The notes under the pieces: model-generated
The model's database searches: none
What the model was told of the DNA's origin: nothing
The model's input: the letters and a program-made list of their open reading frames with translations, nothing else
Shown here: positions 9,943 through 19,841 of the stretch, piece after piece
Layout: each line of letters starts with the position of its first letter
Numbering within the stretch: the stretch's first letter is position 1
Origin: Mesostigma viride
Taxonomy: Eukaryota; Streptophyta; Mesostigmatophyceae; Mesostigmatales; Mesostigmataceae
Assembly: GCA_009746045.1 (NCBI GenBank)
Contig: RPFO01001180.1
Span: 110,494 to 174,493, forward strand
Direction: 5' to 3'
DNA length: 64,000 nucleotides
Made by a program: the position numbers and the translations under genes

Positions 9943-12900
9943 ATGAAACACCTTATGACTTTCTGGCATGCTCTTACCCTCCACAGAATACGGCAATCCA
10001 GTGGCATTGATTACCGGAAGTACACTGCTATTTCTCGGCAGTTCCCCTATCGTATCTCCTCACAGGCATGGCGGAAGCGTTGTCGCATCAACACGCGCCA
10101 TAACCATCACTGCAAGGATGACCATACTCTACGTCGCCTCCGGCGCTTACAGCGCACGCATTTGTCGCTTACCAACTCCACTCGCCCACACCCCGTAAGC
10201 ACCCATCGCGTCATTTATGCCATTTACAACCGCAGGTACCCTCAGCGTATCTACGTTGGCCAGACGCAACGGGATGCCTGGACGCGTTTTCAGGAACATG
10301 TCCGAGCGGCACGCCGCCTTCATATTGGCCGCCCTGCCGCCAACGACGACACCCCCCTACATGGCGCCATGGCCCAATACGGGTGGTGGGATTGGCGAGT
10401 CGTCCCCTTGGAACATGTCCCCGGCACCTTTACCGGCGCCGCTTTTCGCAAAGCCGCAGGGCATCGGGAAACGTTTTGGAAACGAATGTTACATGCATTT
10501 CTGCCCCACGGTTTTTGCATTGAAGGCAAGAGTTTCAAAGCTCGGTCTCGCCGCCGCCCGCCTCCCCTCCGTCCCCGCCCTCTTATGTTCATCCGTGCCT
10601 GGCGTCTGAAGCACAATCTCCACCCATATCGCCCCTATCCCCCCAGCGTCACCCCGGCCCCTCCACCTTCCACACATGTGTCCACCGATCCTTCCCTTTA
10701 CTCCACCAGTCTCCGCTGCTTACGTCACATGTCTCGGCTTATGCAACGCGGCAACTTTCATGCATCCTATCTCGAAGCCTGCAGCTTGAAGAAGCTTACC
10801 AGCTTACACATTGCCGTCGGGTCGTGCTCCCCAGCTGATCTGCAAGTCCCCCGCTCCCATGCCACTAGTCTGCGAGGCCTTCTCTCACGTATCATTCGGC
10901 ACCGTGTCAATGGGAATGCAGATGCACTGCGTCCGCGCCGTTTGCTGATCTCACCTTTCATTCATGCTGCGATGGATGAGCTGTGTTTGCCACACATTCT
11001 GCATTTGCCGCAAGTGCAGGCTGCGATGCCGCTCGTGGTGCGCAACACTTTCGGCACTCCCATTGCCGCCTGGCATTACTCTCCCACCTTGGGACAAATG
11101 GTTTTCAGCAACGGGAAGGTCAGCCGCGATACAACGCCCACCGAGCTGGCCACCATCTTGGCAGGGCCCTGCCCCTGCCAACAACAACGGTATTTCAAGT
11201 ACCTTGATCCCACCTCACAGCACGTCATGACCGCTGACCTCAGCATCCTGCCGAGCCACACGCTTGTAGACCTTTTTGCCAAAGGCACCAAGTTTCGGCC
11301 GTGGGTCCAGCGCACGTGTGCCAAAGAGGTGAATGCACTGCTCTCCACATCACTGCGCAAATTCTGCAATGCCATGAGCACGGACCTACAGCTTGCTCCC
11401 CTTGCCATGGAACCGTGGTTTCGCGCCGTCATTCACGAATGCAATGCACGTCTCACCAGGCTTGATTACCGTCTCCAGCAGGTCCACCGCACCACCTGGC
11501 TCAACACCACAGATAAAGCACTTCTTGACCACTTCAAGCAGGACTTTATCATCACGTGTGTTGACAAGAGTGCCAACAACTTTGCTTTCATATGCAAGAA
11601 GCACTACCTTGCTACTTTGCAACACGAGTTGGCGTCCAGCCCTACCTATGTTCAGCGTGCACAGTCCACCGCCAGTATCACTGCTGCTCATCGGGCTTTT
11701 CTGCACAGCCAAAACATTTTTGCTCGGGCATTCCTTAAGCGGCAGCGACGCGCCACCACCACTACGTTCCCATATCTGTATCTCACTCTTAAGCTGCACA
11801 AAACTCCTGTTGCTTTGCGCACCATTGCTGCGTCGCATTCAGCCCCACTGATGCCTCTCTCGAAACTCATCTGCCATGCTTTGAATGCTCTTCTCCCCGA
11901 AGCCAATGCATTATGGGTGGAGGTGCTGTCGAATGCCGGGTATGAATGCGCTGGTAGTTGGATCGTCATAGACTCAGCCCAAGTACGCCTACGCCTTGCC
12001 GCCCTTAGCCGTTCTAAGACAGCAGCAGAGAAACGTATACCTATGCCCATAGCCACCTATGATTTCACCACTCTATATACCACACTAGATTTGCACGATT
12101 TGAAAGCTCGTTTAGATAGCCTCCTTACTCGTCTGTATGCACGTAGGCCTCACGGGCGCAACCACCTGCACGTGCGTGTTTCTCAGACCAAGCCCACGGC
12201 AACGTGGCTCTCAGGGATCGCGGCAGGTGCTATCGTGCGGGATGGTTATAATTATATTATCACGAAGGCTGACCTTGTCCATTGGATCTCTTATCTTGTT
12301 GATAACACCTTCATCTGTTTTGCGGGCAATGTATACCAACAAGCTATCGGCATCCCTATGGGCACTAACTGTGCCGGGCTCCTTGCAAACCTCTATCTAT
12401 ACACTTATGAGCTTGCATTCATGGAGAATCTCATTGCCTCAAACGATGATGTTCTCATCAGGCGTTTTATCCATACATGTCGATACATTGATGATGTCAT
12501 CGCTTTCGACAACCCTGATTTCGCAACCCATTTGTATATCACCGCTGGTCTGCCTGGCATCTACCCGCAAGCGTCCCTCACATTAAAGCTCACGTCGGAG
12601 GATACTCATTGCAATTACCTCGATCTTAACATTACCCATAACAAGAAGGGCTGGCGTACGGCTGTCTATGATAAGCGCAAGGATCCTAAATACCAGCAAA
12701 TTCCTTTTATTCGTTACCCCGATATTCACAGTCTCCTTTCCCACACAGCAAAATATGGTGTTGTTCTTTCTCAGTTACATCGTTTTTCCCGTCTTTGTTC
12801 TTATCGTGTTGATTTCATCACGACTCTTGTTGAACTCTTGCAGCGTTTATTGGTCAAAGACTATGACCGAGCCATTATGCTCCGTCAAGTCCGATGTTTT

Positions 12901-12999
12901 TTGCAACGTCACCCACATCTGTTCGGTGCTGCCCCTTGGCACAAGCTCTACAAACAGGTCGTGGACCGGCTGGATCGCATAGTATCTCCGCACATCTGA
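9943..12999 (+). CDS. Penelope-like element protein: GIY-YIG endonuclease plus reverse transcriptase
   Basis: This intact 1018-residue ORF should nick target DNA and reverse-transcribe its own RNA in the nucleus. The GIY-YIG nuclease is N-terminal: IYAIYN (91-96), IYVGQT (103-108), RFQEH (115-119) and a catalytic-type Glu in RETFWKRML (176). A CPC motif with a later His (410-427) may bind zinc. VDKSANNFAF (540-549) and YLYLTLKLHKTP precede the catalytic core. Motif A is ATYDFTTLYT (Asp 707), motif B is GIPMGTNCAG (from 803), motif C is YIDD (848-851), followed by NYLDLNI. Penelope elements usually carry GIY-YIG at the C-terminus; the permuted order matches the Chlamys/Naiad group. The first ATG of the open frame is used. 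Pseudo-LTRs flank it, and no inactivating change is visible. Confidence 0.93.
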   Translation: MKHLMTFWHALTLHRIRQSSGIDYRKYTAISRQFPYRISSQAWRKRCRINTRHNHHCKDDHTLRRLRRLQRTHLSLTNSTRPHPVSTHRVIYAIYNRRYPQRIYVGQTQRDAWTRFQEHVRAARRLHIGRPAANDDTPLHGAMAQYGWWDWRVVPLEHVPGTFTGAAFRKAAGHRETFWKRMLHAFLPHGFCIEGKSFKARSRRRPPPLRPRPLMFIRAWRLKHNLHPYRPYPPSVTPAPPPSTHVSTDPSLYSTSLRCLRHMSRLMQRGNFHASYLEACSLKKLTSLHIAVGSCSPADLQVPRSHATSLRGLLSRIIRHRVNGNADALRPRRLLISPFIHAAMDELCLPHILHLPQVQAAMPLVVRNTFGTPIAAWHYSPTLGQMVFSNGKVSRDTTPTELATILAGPCPCQQQRYFKYLDPTSQHVMTADLSILPSHTLVDLFAKGTKFRPWVQRTCAKEVNALLSTSLRKFCNAMSTDLQLAPLAMEPWFRAVIHECNARLTRLDYRLQQVHRTTWLNTTDKALLDHFKQDFIITCVDKSANNFAFICKKHYLATLQHELASSPTYVQRAQSTASITAAHRAFLHSQNIFARAFLKRQRRATTTTFPYLYLTLKLHKTPVALRTIAASHSAPLMPLSKLICHALNALLPEANALWVEVLSNAGYECAGSWIVIDSAQVRLRLAALSRSKTAAEKRIPMPIATYDFTTLYTTLDLHDLKARLDSLLTRLYARRPHGRNHLHVRVSQTKPTATWLSGIAAGAIVRDGYNYIITKADLVHWISYLVDNTFICFAGNVYQQAIGIPMGTNCAGLLANLYLYTYELAFMENLIASNDDVLIRRFIHTCRYIDDVIAFDNPDFATHLYITAGLPGIYPQASLTLKLTSEDTHCNYLDLNITHNKKGWRTAVYDKRKDPKYQQIPFIRYPDIHSLLSHTAKYGVVLSQLHRFSRLCSYRVDFITTLVELLQRLLVKDYDRAIMLRQVRCFLQRHPHLFGAAPWHKLYKQVVDRLDRIVSPHI

Positions 13000-13281
13000 A
13001 CCCTGTGATGCCAGATCTCCTTTGCGGCCGTTCCGAGCTTGGCACTGGATTCGTTGTCCACATCGTCGCGTCGCTGCCGCAACACGATGTTTTCTGGCAT
13101 CCGCGGGCTTTTGGTTCCCGCCGCACATTTGAAAGTGCTGTCCTCCGGCTTTTTGCCTTTGCACCGTGTGCAGTTCTTGGACGTTTGGAATCATGGCATG
13201 GCTAACGTGATGACTGACTAGCTAGACCTTTTCAGTGGTTTTCCATTTGCGGGTATTTCCTCGTAAATGGTGGGAGAGCGA

Positions 13282-13559
13282 TCGCAGCAATGGTGCTCAC
13301 CACTAGACACTCCCGGCCAGTTAGGCTAGAAACACACGCCCTGATCAAGCATGCTGTTTCCGGCCCCACCGTCTAGGTCATCTAGTCGCTCCACACGTAA
13401 GCCAGCCATAATTTCAATGCACAAGGATACACATTTCCATCACCATTCATCTTCATCATCCTGAACGACTCGAAAACGCGGAAAAGATAACGGCAGGCTC
13501 GAGCTACCATGGTCCGGATTCTCCCGATTTCTGGCCTGCGCTGGTTGTCTCTTTGATAT
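13282..13559 (+). repeat. right pseudo-LTR of the Penelope-like element
   Basis: It matches 8730-9007 apart from a 1-bp deletion (GCAGCAATGG) and one transition (AGTTAGGC). It follows a 280-bp 3' untranslated stretch after the stop at 12999 and abuts the CACTA sequence GGATGGCAGCAAC. Confidence 0.88.
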
Positions 13560-13996
13560 GGATGGCAGCAACACAACGACTTGCCCCCTAGCCCCCCGTG
13601 CACACACAAAAACGTGGGTCGTGGCTTTCACGCCCCATCCGCCATGCATGACAGCGCGTACCTTACTCGCATTCACACCGGGCTGCATCCCAGCGCCGTT
13701 GCTGTCCCCATGTGACACGTCGGCTGATTAAGCAGATACACAGCAGAGTCTGATGTAAACCGCTAAACCCCAAACCCATGCAGACCACAGTCAAGGACGC
13801 GTGCATGTCAAGCCATGCCAATCGTGAACCGTACAGCAATTTACTTTTCAAGCCTGAAGAGGTGGATAGCAGATAGTAGCCTGGAAGAGGTTACAGGGGC
13901 ACATGTCCATTAGCGAGCGGAACAACACAGCTCCCACCCTACAAGCGTACCGCACAATGTCCTCCTGCAATTGTCTGCCGATCTCCCAATCCCGAA

Positions 13997-14090
13997 GACA
14001 TCTCCACTGCTCTCATGGCGATTGCAAATGCTTCATGCCGCAGACATCTCCACTGCTCTCATGGCGATTGCAAATGCTTGATGCCGCACC
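13997..14090. repeat. 46-bp tandem duplication
   Basis: GACATCTCCACTGCTCTCATGG and the following bases occur twice in direct tandem. The same duplication exists in the paralogous arm at about 46067-46160, so it predates the duplication of the element. Confidence 0.8.
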
Positions 14091-14462
14091 TCTGCTTACA
14101 GCAGAAAAGCTTCCTCCGGGCGAGGCACCTGACTGGAACCAACACCCATTCTTTGGCTTGACAACGTGGCCATGACAGCATCGTGAATCTGCTTCGCCAA
14201 CGCCCACACATCAGGACCCGCGCCCTGCACCGCCATGGCCACAGGCTGCATCGATTGCAATCGATGCAGCATTCACTGCCTGCGCCGCACCATGTACTGC
14301 ATGCACGAAAGCCAATGCTGGCTCGGTTATCATGGTCTTGCCCGATTCCTGCTGCTTCTTCTTCTTCGATGCGGTCATGCGCACTTTATACCCCTTCCTC
14401 TCCAAGCACGCCTTCAGCACCTGGTTCGTGCGGTGCTGAATATGCTTCTGAAGGCGCGCCTT

Positions 14463-15274
14463 CTAAACACGAAATGTTGGCAATGTATGATTCCCAAACG
14501 GCATGATAGGCACATAATCAGTCCCATTAATTGCTTTGCGGCAGTCAATGCACCAGAACACCTGTTGAAAAAAGAAGGTTATGCACGCTAGCGATTACCC
14601 GCGGCAAGAAGCAATCAACACACCTCGCTAACAACTGCAACCACAATGTAATTCATGACGGGCCACTCACCGCTAGCCTGCTCTCCTGCTTCAATGTCTC
14701 CCCATTCTCAAGGCCTCCATCGTAAACCTCTCCGTCTTCACCATCGTCATCGTCTTCCTCTTCCTCCACTCCGACGTATCCGTGCTTCCTTTTCCTAAGA
14801 TACCTAGGGTTGTTCAAGTCGTATGTGCGGCGTTGGCACACTTCCAACAAAATTTTGGCCGCCTCTAGCTACCCATTACCATTTATTCGTACTATCATAA
14901 CATATCCAGGCGTTTGAAAAATCATTCCCTCGTTCGAACTTCTACGCCTGGGCGTCCATGACGAGGCAGTCACGACGGGACGCAGATGCACAAAAATAAA
15001 ACAAGGCGACATCCCTTCAATCATTGACCAAAGAACAGAATATGCGCAGAACTTGGATTTCAACACCACGCACCCATTACCAGCGAGCACGGCTGGCCTG
15101 CAACCGCCATCATTTCATAACCAGAAGCCAGGGCCCACACTCCATCCCGTTACCTCATCTTCCACGCACGGCTTCCGCTGCTTCCCTCTGCTCTTTCGCA
15201 TTCTCCGCCAGCAACCTCGCCTTCTCCTCGTCCAACAATCCACTAAGAATAAAATCCCCTCTATTGGACGCCAT
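14463..15274 (-). CDS. predicted three-exon gene of the CACTA element, copy 1
   Basis: Predicted exons on the minus strand are 15274-15170, 14862-14671 and 14561-14463, with donors GTGCGT and GTGAGT and acceptors ending in AG. Lengths of 105, 192 and 99 bp all keep phase 0. The 131-residue product starts MASNRGDFILSGLLDEEKAR, has a helical charged segment and an acidic stretch (VEEEEDDDDGEDGE), and ends with a possible zinc ribbon half (WCIDCRKAI). After the TAG the same frame stays open (KARLQKHIQHRTSQVLKAC onward) for about 90 residues, so the stop may truncate a longer protein. The same structure is found at 47341-46534. Function unknown; no transposase motif is seen. Confidence 0.6.
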
Positions 15275-15727
15275 TCAGACGAACTTTGCTAGCGTCTTTT
15301 CACCGGCCCCAGCACACATAATCTATAGCCGCTTACTGACAACGGCCGACAACGACAACTGCTGAATAGGCGAAAAAGGCTGATAACTACATTTTTATAT
15401 TTCGCTGCATTTGCTAATAGACACGCACGTTCTCCCACTTCTCCATTACAATATAAGTATCCATCTGGCCGTGTACAGGCAAAGATCCCCGAAGTAACTT
15501 ACTGAAACGTATCTTACAGCATCGGATCACTGGCACCTAATCTACAGGTGGTAGATTACCAACCAAGACCCGTCGCGGTAATTTACTCCGTTGGTAATGT
15601 ACTACCAAAGATGTGCAGTCGTAACGTTACTTTTACTTACGGCTAGTAAAATTACTACCTATCATCCTACGTAGTAATGATTACGGCGTTGGATCTCACG
15701 CCTCGGATCTATAGGTAGTAAGATAAG

Positions 15728-15783
15728 ACCTCGTAATTTACGCCTCGGATGCTTTTTACCACCCTCGGACGAAAAGTATAGTG
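15728..15783. repeat. right terminal inverted repeat of CACTA copy 1
   Basis: It is the reverse complement of the left end at 36839-36894 with two differences (ACCACCC for ACTACCC and GGATGC for GGATCC). It ends GTATAGTG, the CACTATAC terminus in reverse. The next bases are LINE sequence. Confidence 0.88.
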
Positions 15784-16910
15784 TGGGAGGGGAACATGGG
15801 ATGGAATGGATGGTGTAAGCTATCTAGGTCCTAGTTACAGGGTTGTGGGCACCACGGCCCGAATCGCTATGAATGCCATACGCGGTCACACGCGGAGCCC
15901 CCACCGGCAGACTTGGGGGTGGTCTCCTTCATCACTACTTGCCATCTATCATTGCGTACCATCTGCCTCCATATATTACAGACAAACCAGGAGGCTGCCC
16001 GGGTGTGAGCCCGTCACGTCTAGTGTAGCACATGTCCATGCCGAGTCTATCACGAAAAGTCCACGGGTGGCGGCCCTGCCGCGCGCGGCCTGGGGCACGC
16101 CAGGTGAGGACATATCGCCCAGGCTGGGCGGACTTGGTGCCAGCTAGTCTATCTGATGTGTCTACCTGATCTGTGCCGGCCAGGTGCCCGGCTAGGCCCA
16201 GGCGCCTGTGCCTAATAATGTGGGAAACATAGGGCAAATCAGTGTACAAATCCTCATTACTAATGTGCAAACCCAAGGGGATGTTAAGGGCCTTGCGCAA
16301 GCATCTTGGTGACGTTGCCGTCGAGTCGGTGCTCCAGCTCCCGCGGCAGTGTCCAGGTCTCGGCGCCGTAGGTCAGGATCGTCAGAATGACGACCTTGAA
16401 CTGAGAGGTCACGCTTGACGATCCGGGGTAGGGTGGGGTTGCTCCACCAGCGGCGGTGGTCATGTCCAGAGTAATTGCGCCTGCACGCCATGCCGATCCG
16501 TGTCGTGGGGTCATATCCTCGAGTCGGGAAGCCAACTGCCGAGCAGCTTGAAGCGGCCTGAAGGAGGGTAGTTGACCTCGGCATCGTCTAAGAGGCGGAG
16601 TGTGGGTGGGGGCCCTGCCATGCCGAGGGCCAGGGCCTCCGTTTTGGGGCTGATTTCTAGACCAATTACCGCCCGAGCCTCGAGCGCCAGGCAGTCCAGC
16701 CAAAGTTAGGCAGACTCCGGCTTCTCGATGAGCGTGATGTCGTCGGCATAAATGAGGTCAGCTAGCAGATTCTGCTGGTGCCTGATGATATATGTGTCGT
16801 GATAAGTATCTAGAATCTGGGAGCGCGCTACGTAGCACCATGCACAGTGGGAATGAACTGAGGGGCAGCCCTCGCCAGCTAGTGGGGTCCTCTGATGTGG
16901 CGGCATCCTA
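15784..16910 (-). pseudogene. decayed LINE reverse transcriptase, C-terminal half
   Basis: Read on the minus strand, fragments in shifting frames give a reverse transcriptase motif C (DLIYADDITLIEKPESA, about 16706-16760), then SQFKVVILTILTYGAETWTL (about 16350-16410) and HIIRHRRLGLAGHLAG (about 16180-16220), which are the usual order in APE-type LINEs. The endonuclease and the first part of the reverse transcriptase are missing. Frames change at about 16700, 16580 and 16300. The 3' end is cut off by the CACTA terminus at 15783; compared with 7341-7661 the missing piece is the final 50 bp with hairpin and AT-rich tail. Confidence 0.75.
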
Positions 16911-17735
16911 GTTTACAGATTAGCACCTTCCTGTGGGGCATGCTCCTGTTTTCTCCCCACGGGCCCCGCGGCCCATTGGTAGAATGCAGGGTATAGAAGT
17001 CGGCCTTAGGTGGAGGTTGAATTGAATTGAATCAGTTGAATTGGAACATAACTCCGTTGGGAGTATACGTAGCACATATCCCTGAGAAGGGGTATATGGC
17101 TTTTAATACACTCTGGGCTACTTCCTGCAAGGGTAGGGTGTAAACTACACCTGCACTGGGTGCACAAAGTGCACCTGCACACCACTATGTATTCAGGCAC
17201 CTACCTAAAGGCGCCGACATAGGGGGAAGATCATCATGGCTATACAAAGGCTAGCTAGGGCGTGGCTTCTCAGCAGAGAGTAACTCCCTGCATGGGCACA
17301 GCATAAATATTAAGTAAAGCTAGGCATCATCGGGTGTGTGGCACATCATAGCGGGCACACATGTACATTATAAAATAATGCTAAGGCGTCATCTGGTATA
17401 TAGGGCCTGTAGTAGGCGTACATGTACAAGGCCACGGCTAGGCCTGACTATTCTACACTACTACTGCTGTATTCCCCTATAAGCTGGGGCGTCTGGAGGT
17501 GCTGGGGCCGCCGCGGGGGTCGCTTGCAAGGGCTTGTGGCCGACGTAGATGGTCGCCCCCTTCCAGTAGTACACTGGCTGCCCCGCCGCGGTCTGCCGGA
17601 GCTGGAGCTAGGTTGGCCATAGCTCCCGTCGCCGCTGTTGCTGCGCCAGGGTCAAGTCGTCGTCCAAGGTGAAGGGAGTCTTCTCGAGCCGCTTGCGGCG
17701 TCTGAGAAACGAAATCTAGCTTGTCCGATGGGCTC
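16911..17735. repeat. diverged repeats, including a LINE-type 3' end
   Basis: About 17026-17245 begins with a TTGAATTGAA-type tail and CTCCGTTGGGAG, followed by CCTGAGAAGGGGTATATGGC and TTTTAATACACTCTGGGCTAC. A related sequence occurs at 8278-8400 and 45180-45305 in the CACTA arms. The rest has no gene that I recognise. Confidence 0.5.
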
Positions 17736-18228
17736 TTAAAGATGAGAAGTTAAGCGGGGGCGCCCCTGTCTTACCCCGCGCGCGGCCGGTATAAGGCGGT
17801 GGGCGACCAGCTTGATCTCACCAAGAAGGCCCATGCGATCAAGGATTTTGCTCTCAAACGCACGTGCAAGCCGTCTCGGAATTCTCACCTTCCGCCATGT
17901 CGAAGTTCTTGACGATGATGTTAAGGCTGCGCTTGGCGAGCTCAGCCTCCTCGCGGAGGTCAAGCGTCTGCCGCTGGAGCTGTGCTGCGACGGCGGAGGT
18001 GGTGGAGGTGGTGTGCTGCTTAAGCATATCCCGCGCCCAGGTCGGGATGGGAGGAGCATCACCAGCCAGGCCAGTTGGCTTGGCGGCAATGTCCTTCACC
18101 ACCTGGGCGGTGATGCCTGAGTTAAGACGTGGCGCGCCGTGTTGTCTTTTATGGCTCGCAGTCACATTGGTGGGTAACCTATAACAATCTGCGTTGATTG
18201 GTGCATTAACCAACTGGTGGTAATTCAT
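17736..18228 (-). pseudogene. possible LINE ORF1 fragment (coiled coil plus RRM-like)
   Basis: The minus strand encodes a 124-residue ORF from 18228, with a likely coiled coil (VAAQLQRQTLDLREEAELAK) running into RSLNIIVKNFDMAEGENSET. After a frame change the text continues as ESKILDRMGLLGEIKLVAHRL. The pattern of a helical region, then a short beta strand, then a leucine-rich helix resembles nucleic-acid-binding ORF1 proteins of LINEs. It lies on the same strand as, and upstream of, the reverse transcriptase remnant at 15784-16910, so both may belong to one damaged element. Confidence 0.45.
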
Positions 18229-19738
18229 ACAAGTTTGTGTTCACCCATCTTGTCTGTGTTAATTGGTGTTGGTATTTGATGAGCTGATGTGGGCTATGTG
18301 TTGATATGATATTGTGACTCATCGAGTGGGCGGAAGTCTGTCAGTGATCGGAAGTTGGGCACTTTCGGCTGTGGCCGATGTGTGTGGCGCCGCGCCGGTA
18401 CTTTTGCAGTTTTACTACTTGCGGTGGTATCGCTCTATTTCTGGGTACTTTGTGGCGTCGCGTTGATAGCTTCAGTTCGCGGTATGTGTGTCTTGTGGTT
18501 GAGCTGATGCGTTGCGGTGATGATCCACAAAGGCAGCCGTCATTACATTTTGGGGCGCAGTCACCATGTGAGCGAGCGCACCTACGGGCCTAAGGGCTGC
18601 GGGCTATGGATCTGAGCACAATACCCACTACCATCATCTTTGAGGATCTTCGCCAACTCCTTAAGCTTGTAATTGATGCTTTATTTAACACGCCGAACAT
18701 TTTCCGCGCCAAAAATTCGCGGTACCGTCCATACGGTGTATAATGTGTGCCCAGACCGCTCAACCCTCGCGGAGGTGGCCGCATGGCGGCTTGACTTTAG
18801 GCAATATTAAACGATATGGCATCTAAAAAGCTAGAAAAAATGCATGAATTTCGCAGAAGATTAGTGGATGACCTCATTTCATGGCGGAAAGTTTACGGTT
18901 TGCAATATCGCTCATTTCTCGAACGGCTACGGGCGCGGGGGTCCAGGATATATTTTTTCTTGCGGATCATGAAATTTAATGCAGGTTTACGGCAGCGATT
19001 GTGAGGCAACATAGGCTCTAAAGAGTGATCATGAAGCTAACTTAATGGTGTTGTCGAGTTTGTGCCGAAGCTTCCCGGTTTCTTTTACATTTCCGGCATT
19101 CAAAGTAAGAACCTACGCAGGCCTGCGCAAGTCGCCTTTTTGACGTATTCACGGAAGGCGCACCTTCCTTGTTCGCCTGATCAATGGATGATGTCTTCTA
19201 TTGTTCGCGCTTGCGTGCCAGTTTATGCATCAAACATTTCCACGCAGGCAGGTGCATTAACGCCGGCCTTTCGCCTTTTTTTCGGGCAGTTTCCCTTCAG
19301 GAAGCTAGCGCTCCATTTCTTTCGGTTGCATCGTCAGATAGTTAGATGAGATGCTTAGGCTGACACACGGATTTCCGGCCTGCGCGCCGCGTATTGCCTA
19401 CCGCGGCTGAGCGGGACACCTCAGTACTGTACGGCAGGGTGTACGGTACTGAGGTGTCATGTGGACCGATGTGCGGTTAGTGCCAGACTGTGCCTAGACT
19501 CTAGCTCGACCCGCCAGACCCGGGTTATCCGGTTCTGGACGGGCCGAGTGTAGTTGATGCTAGTGACGTGGTCGCAGGGCATTGCAGTGTACAGTTGTCC
19601 ACTGGTGAGGTGCTGCAGGTAGCACCGCCATAGGCATATAGGCGTAGCACTGGGGAGTGCCGCAGCACCCGAGTTTGCCCAGACGTTCCACTCTGAGCCC
19701 TCAGCTTCCATTGCTCTCTCATTGTATTATTGCTAATA
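18229..19738. other. spacer with one small ORF and one hairpin
   Basis: A 62-residue plus-strand ORF (18816-19004, starting MASKKLEKMHEFRRRLVDDL) is basic and could be a remnant. No family was recognised. Otherwise nothing is seen except the hairpin at 19415-19458. Confidence 0.4.
19415..19458. repeat. 13-bp-stem hairpin
   Basis: GACACCTCAGTAC (19415-19427) pairs perfectly with GTACTGAGGTGTC (19446-19458) across an 18-base loop. It lies about 280 bp upstream of the left 59-bp direct repeat. Confidence 0.8.
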
Positions 19739-19797
19739 CAATCATCATTCGCTTTCAGCTTCAGCAGTTGTTCGTCGTCGCTAGTCTCCATCCAACT
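19739..19797 (+). repeat. left 59-bp direct repeat
   Basis: CAATCATCATTCGCTTTCAG and the next 39 bases are identical to 21534-21592. It lies 44 bp upstream of the ATG at 19842. Confidence 0.93.
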
Positions 19798-19841
19798 TGG
19801 ACTGAAAAGTTCTTTATTTTTTCGAAAAGCAAAAAAAAAAT

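Larger units (their letters stand above)
8730..13558 (+). mobile_element. Penelope-like retroelement with pseudo-LTRs (permuted GIY-YIG type)
   Basis: The empty site is preserved at 45621-45640 (CATGGCCATATGGATGGCAG). In this copy the same flanks are separated by about 4.83 kb, with ATAT on both sides (8726-8729 and 13556-13559), which fits a 4-bp target duplication. Nearly identical direct repeats of about 277 bp bound the insertion (8730-9007 and 13282-13559), differing by one indel and one substitution that I can see. They are the pseudo-LTRs characteristic of Penelope-like elements. The 3-kb ORF between them is intact. The low divergence of the repeats and the open ORF suggest a recent insertion. 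Confidence 0.9.
7211..15783. mobile_element. CACTA-type DNA transposon copy 1, right arm, with nested insertions
   Basis: Outside the nested insertions this arm is nearly identical to 44680-47848, the right part of the complete CACTA element at 36839-47848. It ends with the same inverted repeat, reading GAAAAGTATAGTG at 15771-15783, with two mismatches in the 56-bp repeat. Immediately to the right is the body of a LINE (15784 on), so this copy inserted into that LINE. Nested in it are a LINE fragment (7341-7661), a 231-bp insert absent from the other copy (7773-8003) and a Penelope-like element (8730-13558). No matching left terminus is visible to the left, so the left border is unknown, and whether the genes at 1-5582 belong to this element cannot be decided here. 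Confidence 0.8.
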
